Notes: generated by a model from the letters alone, not told the origin. Counted from the first letter of the stretch, positions 28,343 to 36,831 are shown. The stretch: 64,000 bases of DNA from Staphylococcus chromogenes (GCF_029024625.1 NZ_CP118953.1:2216009-2280008); one strand, 5' to 3'. Translations and numbers: made by a program.

Positions 28343-28413
28343 TGTATAGGTCTACTTTAATAGGCGGAAATTGAAATTAACTTAAAGAAAAATTAAAAAA
28401 CGATTAAAAAATA
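28343..28413 (-). promoter_or_regulatory. Glycerate operon promoter with three 11-bp tandem repeats
   Basis: On the plus strand CTTAAAGAAAA, ATTAAAAAACG and ATTAAAAAATA (28381-28413) are consecutive 11-bp units, the spacing used by OmpR-family regulators. On the minus strand they lie just upstream of a poor -35 (TTTCCG) and a TATACA -10 at 28343-28348, the architecture of an activated promoter. Confidence 0.55.
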
Positions 28414-28427
28414 GGCGTTCACTACTT

Positions 28428-29585
28428 TTAATAAAGCACAATCCCCCCAACAATTCCTAGAACAACGATGGCCCAAGAGGGCACTTTACAATACGCTAAC
28501 AGCACAAATAATATTGCCGCAAACACAAAATCTATGCGTGTGTGTATCGCTGAAGTGAGAATAGGGTCGTAAAATGCAGCAATTAAAATCCCGACGACAC
28601 CTGCACTGGCTCCTTTTAACATTTGGCGTACTTTGACATTACTTTGCACCTGTTCCCAAAATGGCAATACACCTACAAGCAATAAAAAGGCCGGTAGAAA
28701 AATAGCGATAGTGGCAACGAGACCCCCTAATCCTCCTGACATTACAGTGCCAATATAGGTCGCAAATGTGAATAACGGTCCTGGAACAGCTTGCGCCAAC
28801 GCATATCCTGTAATAAACTCATTTGCTGAAATCATATTTGTTGCGACGAACCCTTCTTTTAAGAGCGGAAGCACGACATGTCCTCCTCCAAAAACAAGGG
28901 CACCTGCACGGTAAAAATGATCAATCATCGCTATCCATGTCGACTGTGAGACTGCATTTAAAAACGGTAAAATGAATAAAAGACTGAAAAAGAGTATTAA
29001 TGCTACCCCACCGACAGACTTTCGAATATTGAACAAACGCACAGCGGTACTTTCAGTGCGCTCCTCTTGAAACAAAAACAGCCCCATTATACCAACAATC
29101 ACGAGGGCCACGATTTGTGCAGAAGCGTGCGTTACAAGTACCGTGATGACAAGTGTAAATAAAGCCAACAATTTCGTTTTGACATCAGGCAATAATTTAT
29201 GCGCCATCCCTAATATGGCATGAAGGACAATAGCCACCGCCACAATTTTTAAACCATTTACCCATCCCATCTCCATGCTTGTCTTATGAAAGATTAGGGC
29301 AAATATCATTAAAATTAAGACGGAAGGTAGTGTAAAACCAACGAACGAAATAATTCCTCCTATGAGCCCTGCTTTCGCCACCCCGATACCAAATCCGACC
29401 TGACTGCTCGCAGGTCCTGGTAAAAACTGGCAAAGTGCCACGAGATGGGCGTATTGTGTCTCCGTTAACCATCGCCTCCGTTTCACGTATTCATTATAAA
29501 AATAGCCTAAATGCGCAGTGGGGCCCCCAAATGAAGTACACCCCAACCTTAAAGCAATGAAAAATAGTTGTACGTACGTTTTCAT
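28428..29585 (-). CDS. chrA: Chromate transporter family protein (ChrA)
   Basis: A 385-residue membrane protein made of two homologous halves. Each half carries the CHR-family signature: RLGCTSFGGPTAHLGYF with CQFLPGPASSQVGFGIG in the first, and GALVFGGGHVVLPLL with AQAVPGPLFTFATYIG in the second. ChrA exports chromate; many homologues have no tested substrate. The ATG at 29585 follows GGAGG by 6 nt. It lies 10 bp after a PadR regulator gene and is probably controlled by it. Confidence 0.88.
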   Translation of the reverse strand: MKTYVQLFFIALRLGCTSFGGPTAHLGYFYNEYVKRRRWLTETQYAHLVALCQFLPGPASSQVGFGIGVAKAGLIGGIISFVGFTLPSVLILMIFALIFHKTSMEMGWVNGLKIVAVAIVLHAILGMAHKLLPDVKTKLLALFTLVITVLVTHASAQIVALVIVGIMGLFLFQEERTESTAVRLFNIRKSVGGVALILFFSLLFILPFLNAVSQSTWIAMIDHFYRAGALVFGGGHVVLPLLKEGFVATNMISANEFITGYALAQAVPGPLFTFATYIGTVMSGGLGGLVATIAIFLPAFLLLVGVLPFWEQVQSNVKVRQMLKGASAGVVGILIAAFYDPILTSAIHTRIDFVFAAILFVLLAYCKVPSWAIVVLGIVGGIVLY

Positions 29586-29595
29586 CCTTTTCCTC

Positions 29596-29898
29596 CTATA
29601 GTTCATTTAGTAATTCTGATAATTTACTTTTGCTTACACGAAGCATTTCAACACCGAAATCTGTACAACGGTAAAGCACACGTTGATGCCCTTCTACCGT
29701 CACTTTTTCAGTTTCAAGTAATCCTTCATCTTCCATACGATGAAGCAAAGGATACAATGTCCCCGCACTTAATTCATAGCCATGTGTCCGCAATTCCTCA
29801 ATCATCCAACTCCCATAAATCGGCATTTGGCGTGCGTGATGCAAAATATGAATATAGATAAATCCTAAAAACATACGTCTCTCTAATTTACTTTTCAA
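29596..29898 (-). CDS. PadR-family transcriptional regulator
   Basis: A 100-residue winged-helix repressor. The segment MIEELRTHGYELSAGTLYPLLHRMEDEGLLET is the PadR recognition helix and wing, followed by a short C-terminal dimerisation helix, so it is a PadR subfamily-2 protein. It is co-transcribed with chrA, and a large palindrome sits 13 bp upstream of its start. The effector is unknown; chromate, or another stress ligand linked to ChrA, is likely. Confidence 0.88.
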   Translation of the reverse strand: MKSKLERRMFLGFIYIHILHHARQMPIYGSWMIEELRTHGYELSAGTLYPLLHRMEDEGLLETEKVTVEGHQRVLYRCTDFGVEMLRVSKSKLSELLNEL

Positions 29899-29911
29899 CT
29901 TCTCACCTCCT

Positions 29912-29949
29912 ATTAAAATCGAAATTAGATATCGGATTTCGATTTTAAT
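29912..29949. promoter_or_regulatory. Large palindrome, probable PadR operator
   Basis: ATTAAAATCGAAAT and ATTTCGATTTTAAT are perfect 14-bp arms separated by 10 bp, directly upstream of padR-chrA. It fits autorepression. Confidence 0.75.
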
Positions 29950-30059
29950 CTACCATAAAACTTTATGTTTTGCGATATCTTTTCATTAATAATATGATAG
30001 AGTTAATCAAATCCTGTAAAAATGATTGTTCTAAATCAAACTTAGAAATGAGGCATATG

Positions 30060-30440
30060 ATGGAAACATTTGAAGATTTTTTAGAGACCATTGAAAAACC
30101 AGAGTATCGTGAAAAATTCAAAAACGTTATTGAAAAATTATTGGCTGATTATCCTGAGCTCACTTTAGAAATCAAATGGAACCAGCCGATGTTATTGTTA
30201 AAAGAAAATGGCACATTTATTTTAGGATTTAGCAAAGCCAAACCCCATTTTGCTGTGGCACCCGAAAAATATACAAGAGATTATTTTGATGAAGATATAA
30301 AAAAAGCAGGCTATCAAACGACTAAAATGTTCATGAAAATCAAATGGACGGAAGAAGTCAATTATGATTTACTTCATCGGATGATTGATAAAAATATAGA
30401 AGATAAAAAAGACACCACTAAATTTTGGCGCGAGAAGTAA
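30060..30440 (+). CDS. DUF1801/YdhG-like protein (frataxin-like fold)
   Basis: A 126-residue cytoplasmic protein. ETFEDFLETI, LTLEIKWNQPMLLLKENGTFI and ILGFSKAKPHFAVAPE are typical of the YdhG/YoaB/DUF1801 family, whose B. subtilis member (Fra) has been proposed as an iron chaperone. The ATG at 30060 lies 8 nt after GAGG. It is divergent from padR-chrA and so shares the region of the palindrome; whether it is co-regulated is not known. Confidence 0.8.
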   Translation: METFEDFLETIEKPEYREKFKNVIEKLLADYPELTLEIKWNQPMLLLKENGTFILGFSKAKPHFAVAPEKYTRDYFDEDIKKAGYQTTKMFMKIKWTEEVNYDLLHRMIDKNIEDKKDTTKFWREK

Positions 30441-30464
30441 TTTGAAGACAGTTTAAAGTAATCC

Positions 30465-30498
30465 AAAAAGGAATGGGCCACTAAACCCATTCCTTTTT
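30465..30498. terminator. Bidirectional terminator
   Basis: AAAAAGGAATGGG and CCCATTCCTTTTT arms between the convergent DUF1801 and CPBP genes. Confidence 0.85.
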
Positions 30499-30530
30499 CA
30501 ATTTCCTACATCTTTGAGGAACGCTCATTA

Positions 30531-31205
30531 CTAAAATAATAAAGGGATAAACGTAAACGCATTATTCACGATATGCATCAGTAAAGGTAACGCTATGCGT
30601 TTTGTTTTTAAATACACTAAACTGTAGATTACCGCAGACTGAAAATAAATTAAAAACTCAATGAAATTCGATGGTCCGTGCGTATATGTAAATAGTGCAG
30701 ACAATATAATAACTCCAACCCATGGAAAACCGTGAAACATATACTTCAGCCCCATTCCACGATAGACCACTTCTTCGATGAAGGGCCCAATAAATGTCCC
30801 TAATAGGACAAACCACAACGTCGAGCGCATTTGAATGGCATCATCGATTGCATGATCATTTGCGGTTGCATCTGTCCCGAGTAAAGAAAACAACCATTGG
30901 TCAAGACATGCGATGAGCATAAAGGCAGCGATCGCAAGTAGAATATTCGAAAATTTAAGACGTTTATAGGTGAATAGTTTTAATTTCGCCCCTCTCCACA
31001 AAATAGCTGCCATTAAAAATGCGACAAGACCCACAACACCGCCTACGATGGAAAATGAATTAGTATTGATGCTAAAAAAACCTACGAGTAACGCAATGCC
31101 CACACCAAAACCAGCTAATCGCTTACGCCGAGAAATTGAGGATCCAGGCGTTCTTTCTTGTTTTTCCCATGGTTGAATGTGTAAATATTGTTTCCACTTT
31201 TTCAT
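30531..31205 (-). CDS. CPBP-family intramembrane metalloprotease
   Basis: A 224-residue protein with a basic N-terminus and about six to seven membrane helices. The conserved CPBP (Abi) motifs are present: EEVVYRG (glutamate pair and arginine), FTYTHGP (histidine) and the last LLMHIVNN (histidine/asparagine). Members process prenylated proteins or act in bacteriocin immunity and other membrane roles; the substrate here is unknown. It is a single gene ending near a shared terminator. Confidence 0.85.
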   Translation of the reverse strand: MKKWKQYLHIQPWEKQERTPGSSISRRKRLAGFGVGIALLVGFFSINTNSFSIVGGVVGLVAFLMAAILWRGAKLKLFTYKRLKFSNILLAIAAFMLIACLDQWLFSLLGTDATANDHAIDDAIQMRSTLWFVLLGTFIGPFIEEVVYRGMGLKYMFHGFPWVGVIILSALFTYTHGPSNFIEFLIYFQSAVIYSLVYLKTKRIALPLLMHIVNNAFTFIPLLF

Positions 31206-31316
31206 GAATCAATCACCTCTTATGTATGGTCTAAAGTTGCTAAATTACTACACATTATAGGTGATAAACTTAATAATTTTAATTTATAAAATAATAATTA
31301 ATTTTCTAACACAAAA

Positions 31317-31346
31317 AAGCCCCGCTACCTTTTCGGTACGGGGCTT
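31317..31346 (-). terminator. Terminator of rpsF-ssb-rpsR
   Basis: AAGCCCCG..TACC / GGTA..CGGGGCTT stem; on the minus strand it is followed by TTTTTT. Confidence 0.9.
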
Positions 31347-31352
31347 CCTGCT

Positions 31353-31595
31353 TTACGCTTCGTCTTTAACGAATGGTAATAACGCCATATGACGTGCACG
31401 TTTGATTGCAGTCGTTAATTGACGTTGGTATTTAGCTGAAGTTCCAGTCACACGACGTGGTAAAATTTTACCGCGTTCTGAGATGAAACGTTTTAATAAT
31501 TCAGTGTCTTTGTAGTCGATGTGTGTAATACCGTTTGCTGTGAAATAACAAACTTTTTTACGACGACGACCACCTCTTCTTGGTCCACCTGCCAT
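31353..31595 (-). CDS. rpsR: 30S ribosomal protein S18
   Basis: A component of the small-subunit platform that pairs with S6. The 80-residue sequence ([26 protein letters not shown], quoted here only in part: [17 protein letters not shown]) matches staphylococcal S18 in length and order. It is the last gene of rpsF-ssb-rpsR. Together with S6 it should bind the leader at 32477-32523 and repress the operon. Confidence 0.97.
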   Translation of the reverse strand: MAGGPRRGGRRRKKVCYFTANGITHIDYKDTELLKRFISERGKILPRRVTGTSAKYQRQLTTAIKRARHMALLPFVKDEA

Positions 31596-31638
31596 GATTT
31601 GTGCCTCCCTTGCTTCATTTTTTTATACGTTCATTATT

Positions 31639-32142
31639 TTAAAATGGTAAATCATCATCGCTAATGTCGATAGGACCATTCGCATTCGCAAATGGGTTAT
31701 CATTGTTAGATGATGAATTGTTATTTTGATATGACGAATTTTGACCTTGTTGTTGTCCACCGAATCCTTGGCTATAACTTTGGAAGTCATTGCCTTGGTT
31801 ATTCGAATGACGTTGGTTTTGTGATTTCGGTTCAAGGAATTGAACACTGTCACAAACGACCTCCGTCACATAGACACGTCGGCCTTCTTGGTTTTCGTAA
31901 CTGCGTGATTGTAAGCGACCGTCAACGCCAGCCAGACTTCCCTTGAACAAGAAATTGCTCACGTTCTCTGCTTGCTTTCTAAAAACAACACAGTTAATAA
32001 AGTCTGCTTCACGTTCCCCTTGGTTGTTTGTAAACGTACGATTCACAGCTAATGTGAAAGTCGCTACGCCTACACCTGAGGGCGTCGTTCTGTATTCTGG
32101 ATCTTTAGTTAATCGACCTACTAATACAACTCTGTTAAGCAT
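31639..32142 (-). CDS. ssb: Single-stranded DNA-binding protein
   Basis: A tetrameric ssDNA-binding protein for replication, recombination and repair. The OB fold opens [18 protein letters not shown] and contains [15 protein letters not shown] glutamine/asparagine/glycine-rich linker leads to the acidic tip DISDDDLPF that recruits partner proteins. The 167-residue length equals that of S. aureus SSB when started at the ATG at 32142, which has a GAGGCG site upstream; a GTG two codons earlier overlaps that site. Confidence 0.97.
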   Translation of the reverse strand: MLNRVVLVGRLTKDPEYRTTPSGVGVATFTLAVNRTFTNNQGEREADFINCVVFRKQAENVSNFLFKGSLAGVDGRLQSRSYENQEGRRVYVTEVVCDSVQFLEPKSQNQRHSNNQGNDFQSYSQGFGGQQQGQNSSYQNNNSSSNNDNPFANANGPIDISDDDLPF

Positions 32143-32165
32143 ATTCACGCCTCATTTCTATTCTA

Positions 32166-32462
32166 TTACTTGTCTTCGTCTTCACGAACAACAATGTAAC
32201 GAATGATATCATCATTGATTTTTGCTAAACGTTGGAATTCGTCAGTAGCAACGTTGTTTTCAGATTGGATACGTACGATGTAGTAGTAACCATCTTTGAA
32301 GTCTTCGATCTCATAAGCTAAGCGACGTTTACCCCAGTCCTTAGTTTCTAATACCTCAGAGCCTTCAGAAGCTAAAATTCCGTTGAAACGTTCAACAACT
32401 GCTTTTCTTGCATCCTCTTCAATGTTTGGACGCACGATGTACATTACTTCATATTTTCTCAT
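32166..32462 (-). CDS. rpsF: 30S ribosomal protein S6
   Basis: Small-subunit protein of 98 residues; [20 protein letters not shown] and the [10 protein letters not shown] region are characteristic. It is the first gene of the operon and partner of S18. Its start is preceded by AAGGAGGTG, part of which is paired in the S6:S18 leader structure. Confidence 0.97.
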   Translation of the reverse strand: MRKYEVMYIVRPNIEEDARKAVVERFNGILASEGSEVLETKDWGKRRLAYEIEDFKDGYYYIVRIQSENNVATDEFQRLAKINDDIIRYIVVREDEDK

Positions 32463-32476
32463 TGTATATTTGCACC

Positions 32477-32523
32477 TCCTTGTGGTCTATACGGCTTAAC
32501 GAAGAATTACGTTAAGCAAGGAA
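32477..32523 (-). promoter_or_regulatory. S6:S18 ribosomal-protein leader
   Basis: On the minus strand CCTTG pairs with CAAGG, enclosing a CTTAACG/CGTTAAG hairpin and a bulge that begins CCG. This is the S6:S18-binding motif seen before rpsF in many bacteria. The outer CAAGG arm runs into the AAGGAGG ribosome site, so bound S6:S18 can block translation. Confidence 0.8.
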
Positions 32524-32548
32524 TAATTTTCATTACTCACATTTCAGT

Positions 32549-32577
32549 ATTCTACCATAAGCTGTAACTTATTACAA
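32549..32577 (-). promoter_or_regulatory. Promoter of rpsF-ssb-rpsR
   Basis: On the minus strand TTGTAA and TAGAAT with a 17-bp spacer, about 26 bp upstream of the leader structure. Nothing else was recognised in 32578-32760 apart from an AT-rich stretch that probably holds the promoter of the next rightward gene. Confidence 0.75.
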
Positions 32578-32775
32578 CGAAAAATTTAACACTTATACCC
32601 TATGCCTATCGTCTGCGCTCTTCTTTTAAGACATAGCGTATAAAGTCATTTACGTATACCTATTCAAAAGTCCGTCGTTTTTTTGATGAGCAGATTTTAA
32701 ACGTTTAAAGGTTCATACTGGTATATTTAATATATCGATACTAAAATTATATAAATTATGTTTGGAGGTCTTTTC

Positions 32776-33411
32776 ATGAAAGTAGGTATTATTGGCGCTA
32801 CTGGTAAAGTAGGTCGTTTAATTATGAATGAAGCACTAAATGAAAACATGGAAGTGACTGCAATTGTTCGTAACGCCTCAAAATTAGAGGCAGATGTTCC
32901 AGTTATTGAAAAAAATGCATTTGATTTAACACGTGATGATTTATCCCAATTCGATGTTGTAGTTAATGCCTTTGCTGCACCATTAGATGATTTAGATCAA
33001 CATATTCAACTTGGACGCGTTTTAATCGAAGCGCTTGAAGGTACAGATACGCGTCTTATCATTGTGGGTGGCGCAGGTAGTCTTTATTCAGATGACTCAA
33101 AAACAACAACATTAATCGACAAATCTATGGTTCCAGATTTTGCAATGCCGATTGCGAAAGCACAAAATAAAAACCTTGAAGATATTAAAGCTTCAAATCA
33201 ACTCAACTGGACATTTATTAGCCCTTCATCTTTCTTTGATCCAGAAGGTCAACGTACAGGAAACTACCGTGTAGGAATGAACGTTGTCTTAACAAATTCT
33301 GAAGGTGAAAGCTACGTAAGCTACCCAGATTATGCTTTGGCATTAGTTAAAGAAATTCAAAATGCGGATTTCATTAAACAACATATTACAGTTGTGAGTG
33401 AAAAAGCATAA
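32776..33411 (+). CDS. NAD(P)-binding NmrA/YwnB-like oxidoreductase
   Basis: A 211-residue Rossmann-fold protein. The N-terminal MKVGIIGATGKVGRLIMNEA carries the GATGKVG dinucleotide motif. The later LIIVGGAGSLY and the FISPSSFFDPEGQRTGNYR block place it with the atypical short-chain dehydrogenases (NAD(P)H-binding family) found beside redox regulators. The ATG at 32776 follows TTTGGAGG. The substrate is unknown; it stands alone with its own terminator. Confidence 0.82.
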   Translation: MKVGIIGATGKVGRLIMNEALNENMEVTAIVRNASKLEADVPVIEKNAFDLTRDDLSQFDVVVNAFAAPLDDLDQHIQLGRVLIEALEGTDTRLIIVGGAGSLYSDDSKTTTLIDKSMVPDFAMPIAKAQNKNLEDIKASNQLNWTFISPSSFFDPEGQRTGNYRVGMNVVLTNSEGESYVSYPDYALALVKEIQNADFIKQHITVVSEKA

Positions 33412-33457
33412 GCAAAATTACCACATAGACCACCAACGACTGATATCATTAGACCTA

Positions 33458-33498
33458 GACACGTGCGATGCCCCCACATCGTGCGTGTTCTTTTATTT
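33458..33498 (+). terminator. Terminator after the NmrA-like gene
   Basis: ACACGTGCGATG and CATCGTGCGTGT arms followed by TTCTTTTATTTTT. Confidence 0.75.
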
Positions 33499-33568
33499 TT
33501 ACATTTATATTCTCCTTATACGAGAGACATCTTTAGGGAGTTGGGAAATACAGATTATCAATCATTAG

Positions 33569-33616
33569 AAAGCCATCAAAAATTTATGCTCAGATAAATT
33601 TTTGATGGCTATTTTT
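33569..33616. repeat. Dispersed hairpin repeat, copy 2 (terminator of ychF operon)
   Basis: AAAGCCATCAAAAATTTA and its complement around a short loop, almost identical to the hairpin at 11105-11150. It lies at the 3' end of ychF; T-runs on the plus strand and TCTAATG-type sequence on the other. Confidence 0.8.
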
Positions 33617-34713
33617 TATACATTAAATCTAAAATGAACAACGTCTCCGTCTTTCATAATATACTCTTTACCTTCAAGACGCATTTTACCTGCTTCTTTC
33701 GCACCTTGTTCGCCGTTGTAAGCTACATAATCATCGTAGCTTGTGACTTCAGCACGAATAAAGCCACGTTCGAAGTCTGTATGGATGATGCCCGCACATT
33801 GTGGTGCTGTCATGCCTTCTTTAAATGTCCAAGCACGTACTTCTTGCACCCCTGCTGTAAAGTACGTTGCTAAACCGAGTAATTCATACGCTTTGCGAAT
33901 CAATATGTTCAAGCCGGGTTCTTCAATTCCTAAATCTTCCAAGAACATTTCTTTATCTTCATCGTCTAATGTCGCAATTTCTTCTTCAATTTTGGCACTG
34001 ATGACAATCACTTCAGAGCCTTCTTGTTCAGCATATTCTCTTATTGTTTTGACTTTTTCATTATCAGCGTCATTAATTTCGTCTTCACCCACATTGGCGA
34101 TATAAAGCATCTTTTTCGCTGTAAGGAGTTGCGCTTGGTTGACGTATTTTTGGTCCTCTTCATTAAAGTCAATGCTGCGTACTGGTTGACCATTTTCAAG
34201 GACTTCTTTAATTTGTGTTAAAATGCGCACTTCATTTACTGCTGTTTTATCTTTTTGTTTAGCTAATTTTTCTAAACGTGGTAATCGTTTTTCGACAGAT
34301 TCTAAATCGGCTAACACTAATTCCATATTAATGACTTCAATATCATCGATAGGATTTACACGTCCTGCCACGTGTGTCACATTTTCATCATCAAATGCAC
34401 GCACCACTTGGCAAATCGCATCTACTTCACGGATGTGAGATAAAAATTTATTACCAAGGCCTTCTCCTTTTGAAGCTCCTTTTACGATACCTGCAATATC
34501 AGTAAATTCAAATGTGGTTGGAATTGTTTTTTTCGGATTGACGATTTTTTCTAATTCCGTTAAACGTGTATCAGGCACTTCAACAATTCCAACGTTTGGA
34601 TCAATTGTCGCAAACGGATAGTTCGCTGCAAGCGCGCCTGCTTTTGTAATCGCATTAAAAAGTGTGGACTTCCCTACGTTAGGTAATCCAACAATACCAG
34701 CTGTTAAAGCCAT
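33616..34713 (-). CDS. ychF: Redox-regulated ATPase/GTPase YchF (Obg family)
   Basis: A universal ribosome-associated P-loop NTPase, 365 residues. Its motifs are G1 GLPNVGKST, G3 DIAGIVKGASKGEGLGNKF and the ATP-favouring NVGED in place of the canonical G4 NKxD. A coiled-coil insertion and a C-terminal TGS domain ending DVVHFRFNV follow. Proposed roles are translation control and negative regulation of oxidative stress responses. It lies 6 bp after the DUF951 gene in the parB-mscS-DUF951-ychF operon. Confidence 0.96.
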   Translation of the reverse strand: MALTAGIVGLPNVGKSTLFNAITKAGALAANYPFATIDPNVGIVEVPDTRLTELEKIVNPKKTIPTTFEFTDIAGIVKGASKGEGLGNKFLSHIREVDAICQVVRAFDDENVTHVAGRVNPIDDIEVINMELVLADLESVEKRLPRLEKLAKQKDKTAVNEVRILTQIKEVLENGQPVRSIDFNEEDQKYVNQAQLLTAKKMLYIANVGEDEINDADNEKVKTIREYAEQEGSEVIVISAKIEEEIATLDDEDKEMFLEDLGIEEPGLNILIRKAYELLGLATYFTAGVQEVRAWTFKEGMTAPQCAGIIHTDFERGFIRAEVTSYDDYVAYNGEQGAKEAGKMRLEGKEYIMKDGDVVHFRFNV

Positions 34714-34719
34714 AATTCA

Positions 34720-34926
34720 TTACTCCTTCTCATCTTGACTCGCTTTTTCGAGTACTTTTTTTAGTTTTTTATTAAACGTTTGCCGTGGCAACAGAATACT
34801 TCGTTGACAAGCGGTACACTTAATTCTAATGTCTGCTCCCATACGAATGATTTTGAATCGATTGGCACCACATGCATGTTGTTTCTTCATTTCTACTATA
34901 TCATTGATTTCATAATTTGAAGACAT
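34720..34926 (-). CDS. DUF951 family protein
   Basis: A 68-residue basic protein. The motif VEMKKQHACGANRF..KCTACQRSILLPR has two cysteine positions resembling a zinc ribbon (C-x-G and CTAC), which is the DUF951 pattern. The start at 34926 (MSSNYEIND) follows a GGAGTAG-type site. It sits between mscS and ychF as in other staphylococci. Nucleic-acid binding is plausible; function unknown. Confidence 0.88.
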   Translation of the reverse strand: MSSNYEINDIVEMKKQHACGANRFKIIRMGADIRIKCTACQRSILLPRQTFNKKLKKVLEKASQDEKE

Positions 34927-34961
34927 CGATCTACTCCTCATTCCTTTTTATTATTTTACAT

Positions 34962-35852
34962 TTATGATTTTGGCTGTGTCATGTTTTTATACATTTGGGC
35001 TAAGTTTGGTACGGGGGCTTCGATATTTTCAGCTTGGAGGAAGCCTTTGATTTCACGTCTTAGAATACGTGCGCCCATAAAATTCTCTCCAGGAGACGTT
35101 TCTGCAGAGACACGTAACGTCACTTGATAACTTTCTATCGCATCCACACCAAGCACTTGTGGCGTATCGATGAAAATCTCATATTTTTTAGGGATAGATT
35201 TTAAAAATACCCCTAATTTTTGTTCGACAAGCTCAATATTTTCACTCGTTGAGATAGGAATGTCGACTAATGCGACACCATTGGTCACAGAAAAGTTTGT
35301 TACCTCACTCATCGTTCCGTTTGGAATCGTGGAAAGTTCCCCTGTGATAGACATAATCCGTGTCGAACGTAAACCAATGGATTTCACTGTCCCTTCAGCA
35401 ATTAGTGAACCATTGTTTTTAATGCTTACGTAGTCCCCGACGTCAAATTGGTTTTCAAAAATGATGAAAAATCCTGTAATAATATCTTTCACGAGGGTTT
35501 GTGCACCAAAACCTATCGCAAGGCCGACCACCCCAGCCCCGGCAAGGATACTTTCAACGCTGATGCCAAATTTACTTAAAATTGTAGTCCCTGTAATGAA
35601 CCAAATGAGATAGCCAACAACGTTTTGTACAAGTGTAATTAAGGTTTTTGAACGCTTGGCACGGGGTGTTTTTTTTGATTTGTTATTGACTTTGAAAAAC
35701 TGTGCAATAATTTTATTTAAAATACGCGTCACAAGAAATGCGACAAGTACATAAATGAGCACAATGATGAGTTTCGTCAATAAGTTCGAATAGGTTTCAG
35801 GTTCCAACAGAGGTTGAATCAAATTACGGAGAATACTCTCAAGTTGTTTCAT
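34962..35852 (-). CDS. Small-conductance mechanosensitive channel (MscS family)
   Basis: Heptameric membrane channel that releases solutes on osmotic downshock. The 296 residues have three N-terminal helices; the pore helix reads ILAGAGVVGLAIGFGAQTLV with its glycine/alanine packing pattern. The beta domain (FDVGDYVSI, then GTVKSIGLRSTRI and IPNGTMSEVTNFS) and a C-terminal alpha/beta domain follow. It lies 23 bp after parB. Confidence 0.93.
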   Translation of the reverse strand: MKQLESILRNLIQPLLEPETYSNLLTKLIIVLIYVLVAFLVTRILNKIIAQFFKVNNKSKKTPRAKRSKTLITLVQNVVGYLIWFITGTTILSKFGISVESILAGAGVVGLAIGFGAQTLVKDIITGFFIIFENQFDVGDYVSIKNNGSLIAEGTVKSIGLRSTRIMSITGELSTIPNGTMSEVTNFSVTNGVALVDIPISTSENIELVEQKLGVFLKSIPKKYEIFIDTPQVLGVDAIESYQVTLRVSAETSPGENFMGARILRREIKGFLQAENIEAPVPNLAQMYKNMTQPKS

Positions 35853-35875
35853 TTTGTTTTCCTTTCTACATCGAT

Positions 35876-36703
35876 CTATTTATTGTTCTTTTTCAATAAT
35901 TGAATGAGACGGCGATAATCTTGTTCAGAATAGAATTCAAGCGTGATTTTACCTTTCGCCCCTGACGTTGAGACGTCCACTTTCGTACCATATTGTTTTG
36001 CCAATTGTTGTTCGTGTTGCTTAATCAGAGAAGGTTTCACTTTTTTAGGGGGCAGACTCCCGGAAGTCTTAGGGTGCACAGCAGGTTGATGTTCTGCGAT
36101 TTGTGCTTCTAGCGTGCGCACACTCCAAGAGGCATCTATCACTTTTTGTGCATATTGCTCCATCAAAGCGGCATCTTTTAGCGCTAATAATGTGCGCCCG
36201 TGTCCCCCTGACAATTGACCTTCTCGAACTAAATTCCTAATTTTAACAGGTAACTGCAATAACCGTAACATATTCGCGATATAGGGTCGTGACTTGCCTA
36301 ATCGATCGGCAACTTGTTGTTGGGTTAAAGAGAGCGTTTCCATCAGTTGGTGATAACCTTCCGCTTCTTCTAGTGGATTTAAATCTTCACGTTGTAAGTT
36401 CTCGATAATCGCTAGCTCACGCATTTGTCTGTCATCCATAGACTTAATAATCGCAGGAATCGTATTTAACTTTGCAAGTTGAGACGCCCGATAACGGCGT
36501 TCACCTGCCACGAGATAATAGCCTTTTATTGATGGGGTGACCACAATAGGTTGGAGCACGCCATGTTGCTCAATAGATGACGCGAGTTCTTCCAATTTGG
36601 TTTGATTAAAATGTTTTCTCGGTTGATAAGGATTGGGACGTATTTCTGAAAGATTCAGTTGTTCTACATTTTCCGAATGACGTATATTGTTTAAATCTGT
36701 CAT
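35876..36703 (-). CDS. parB: Chromosome-partitioning protein ParB/Spo0J
   Basis: CTP-dependent DNA clamp that loads at parS sites and organises the origin region. The 275 residues include the N-terminal GERRYRA CTP-binding motif, the ENLQREDLNPLEEAEGY block, a helix-turn-helix (QQQVADRLGKSRPYIANMLR) and the GHGRTLL motif that favours parS rather than the Noc site. The ATG at 36703 follows AGAGGG. No parA is present, as is usual for staphylococci. It is divergent from the methionine operon. The second ParB-like protein at 57676 is Noc. Confidence 0.93.
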   Translation of the reverse strand: MTDLNNIRHSENVEQLNLSEIRPNPYQPRKHFNQTKLEELASSIEQHGVLQPIVVTPSIKGYYLVAGERRYRASQLAKLNTIPAIIKSMDDRQMRELAIIENLQREDLNPLEEAEGYHQLMETLSLTQQQVADRLGKSRPYIANMLRLLQLPVKIRNLVREGQLSGGHGRTLLALKDAALMEQYAQKVIDASWSVRTLEAQIAEHQPAVHPKTSGSLPPKKVKPSLIKQHEQQLAKQYGTKVDVSTSGAKGKITLEFYSEQDYRRLIQLLKKNNK

Positions 36704-36813
36704 CCACATCCCTCTTTTCAAAAATTTTTACGTTTTTTATTGTACTGGTTGACGCCTTGATATACAAGACTTTAACAAATTTCGAGCACACATTAAATAG
36801 TGTGTTAAATCAT

Positions 36814-36828
36814 AATTTTCAGAAAAAT
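36814..36828. promoter_or_regulatory. CodY box upstream of the methionine operon
   Basis: AATTTTCAGAAAAAT matches the CodY consensus AATTTTCWGAAAATT at 14 of 15 positions, immediately before the -35 element. Confidence 0.8.
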
Positions 36829-36831
36829 GTG

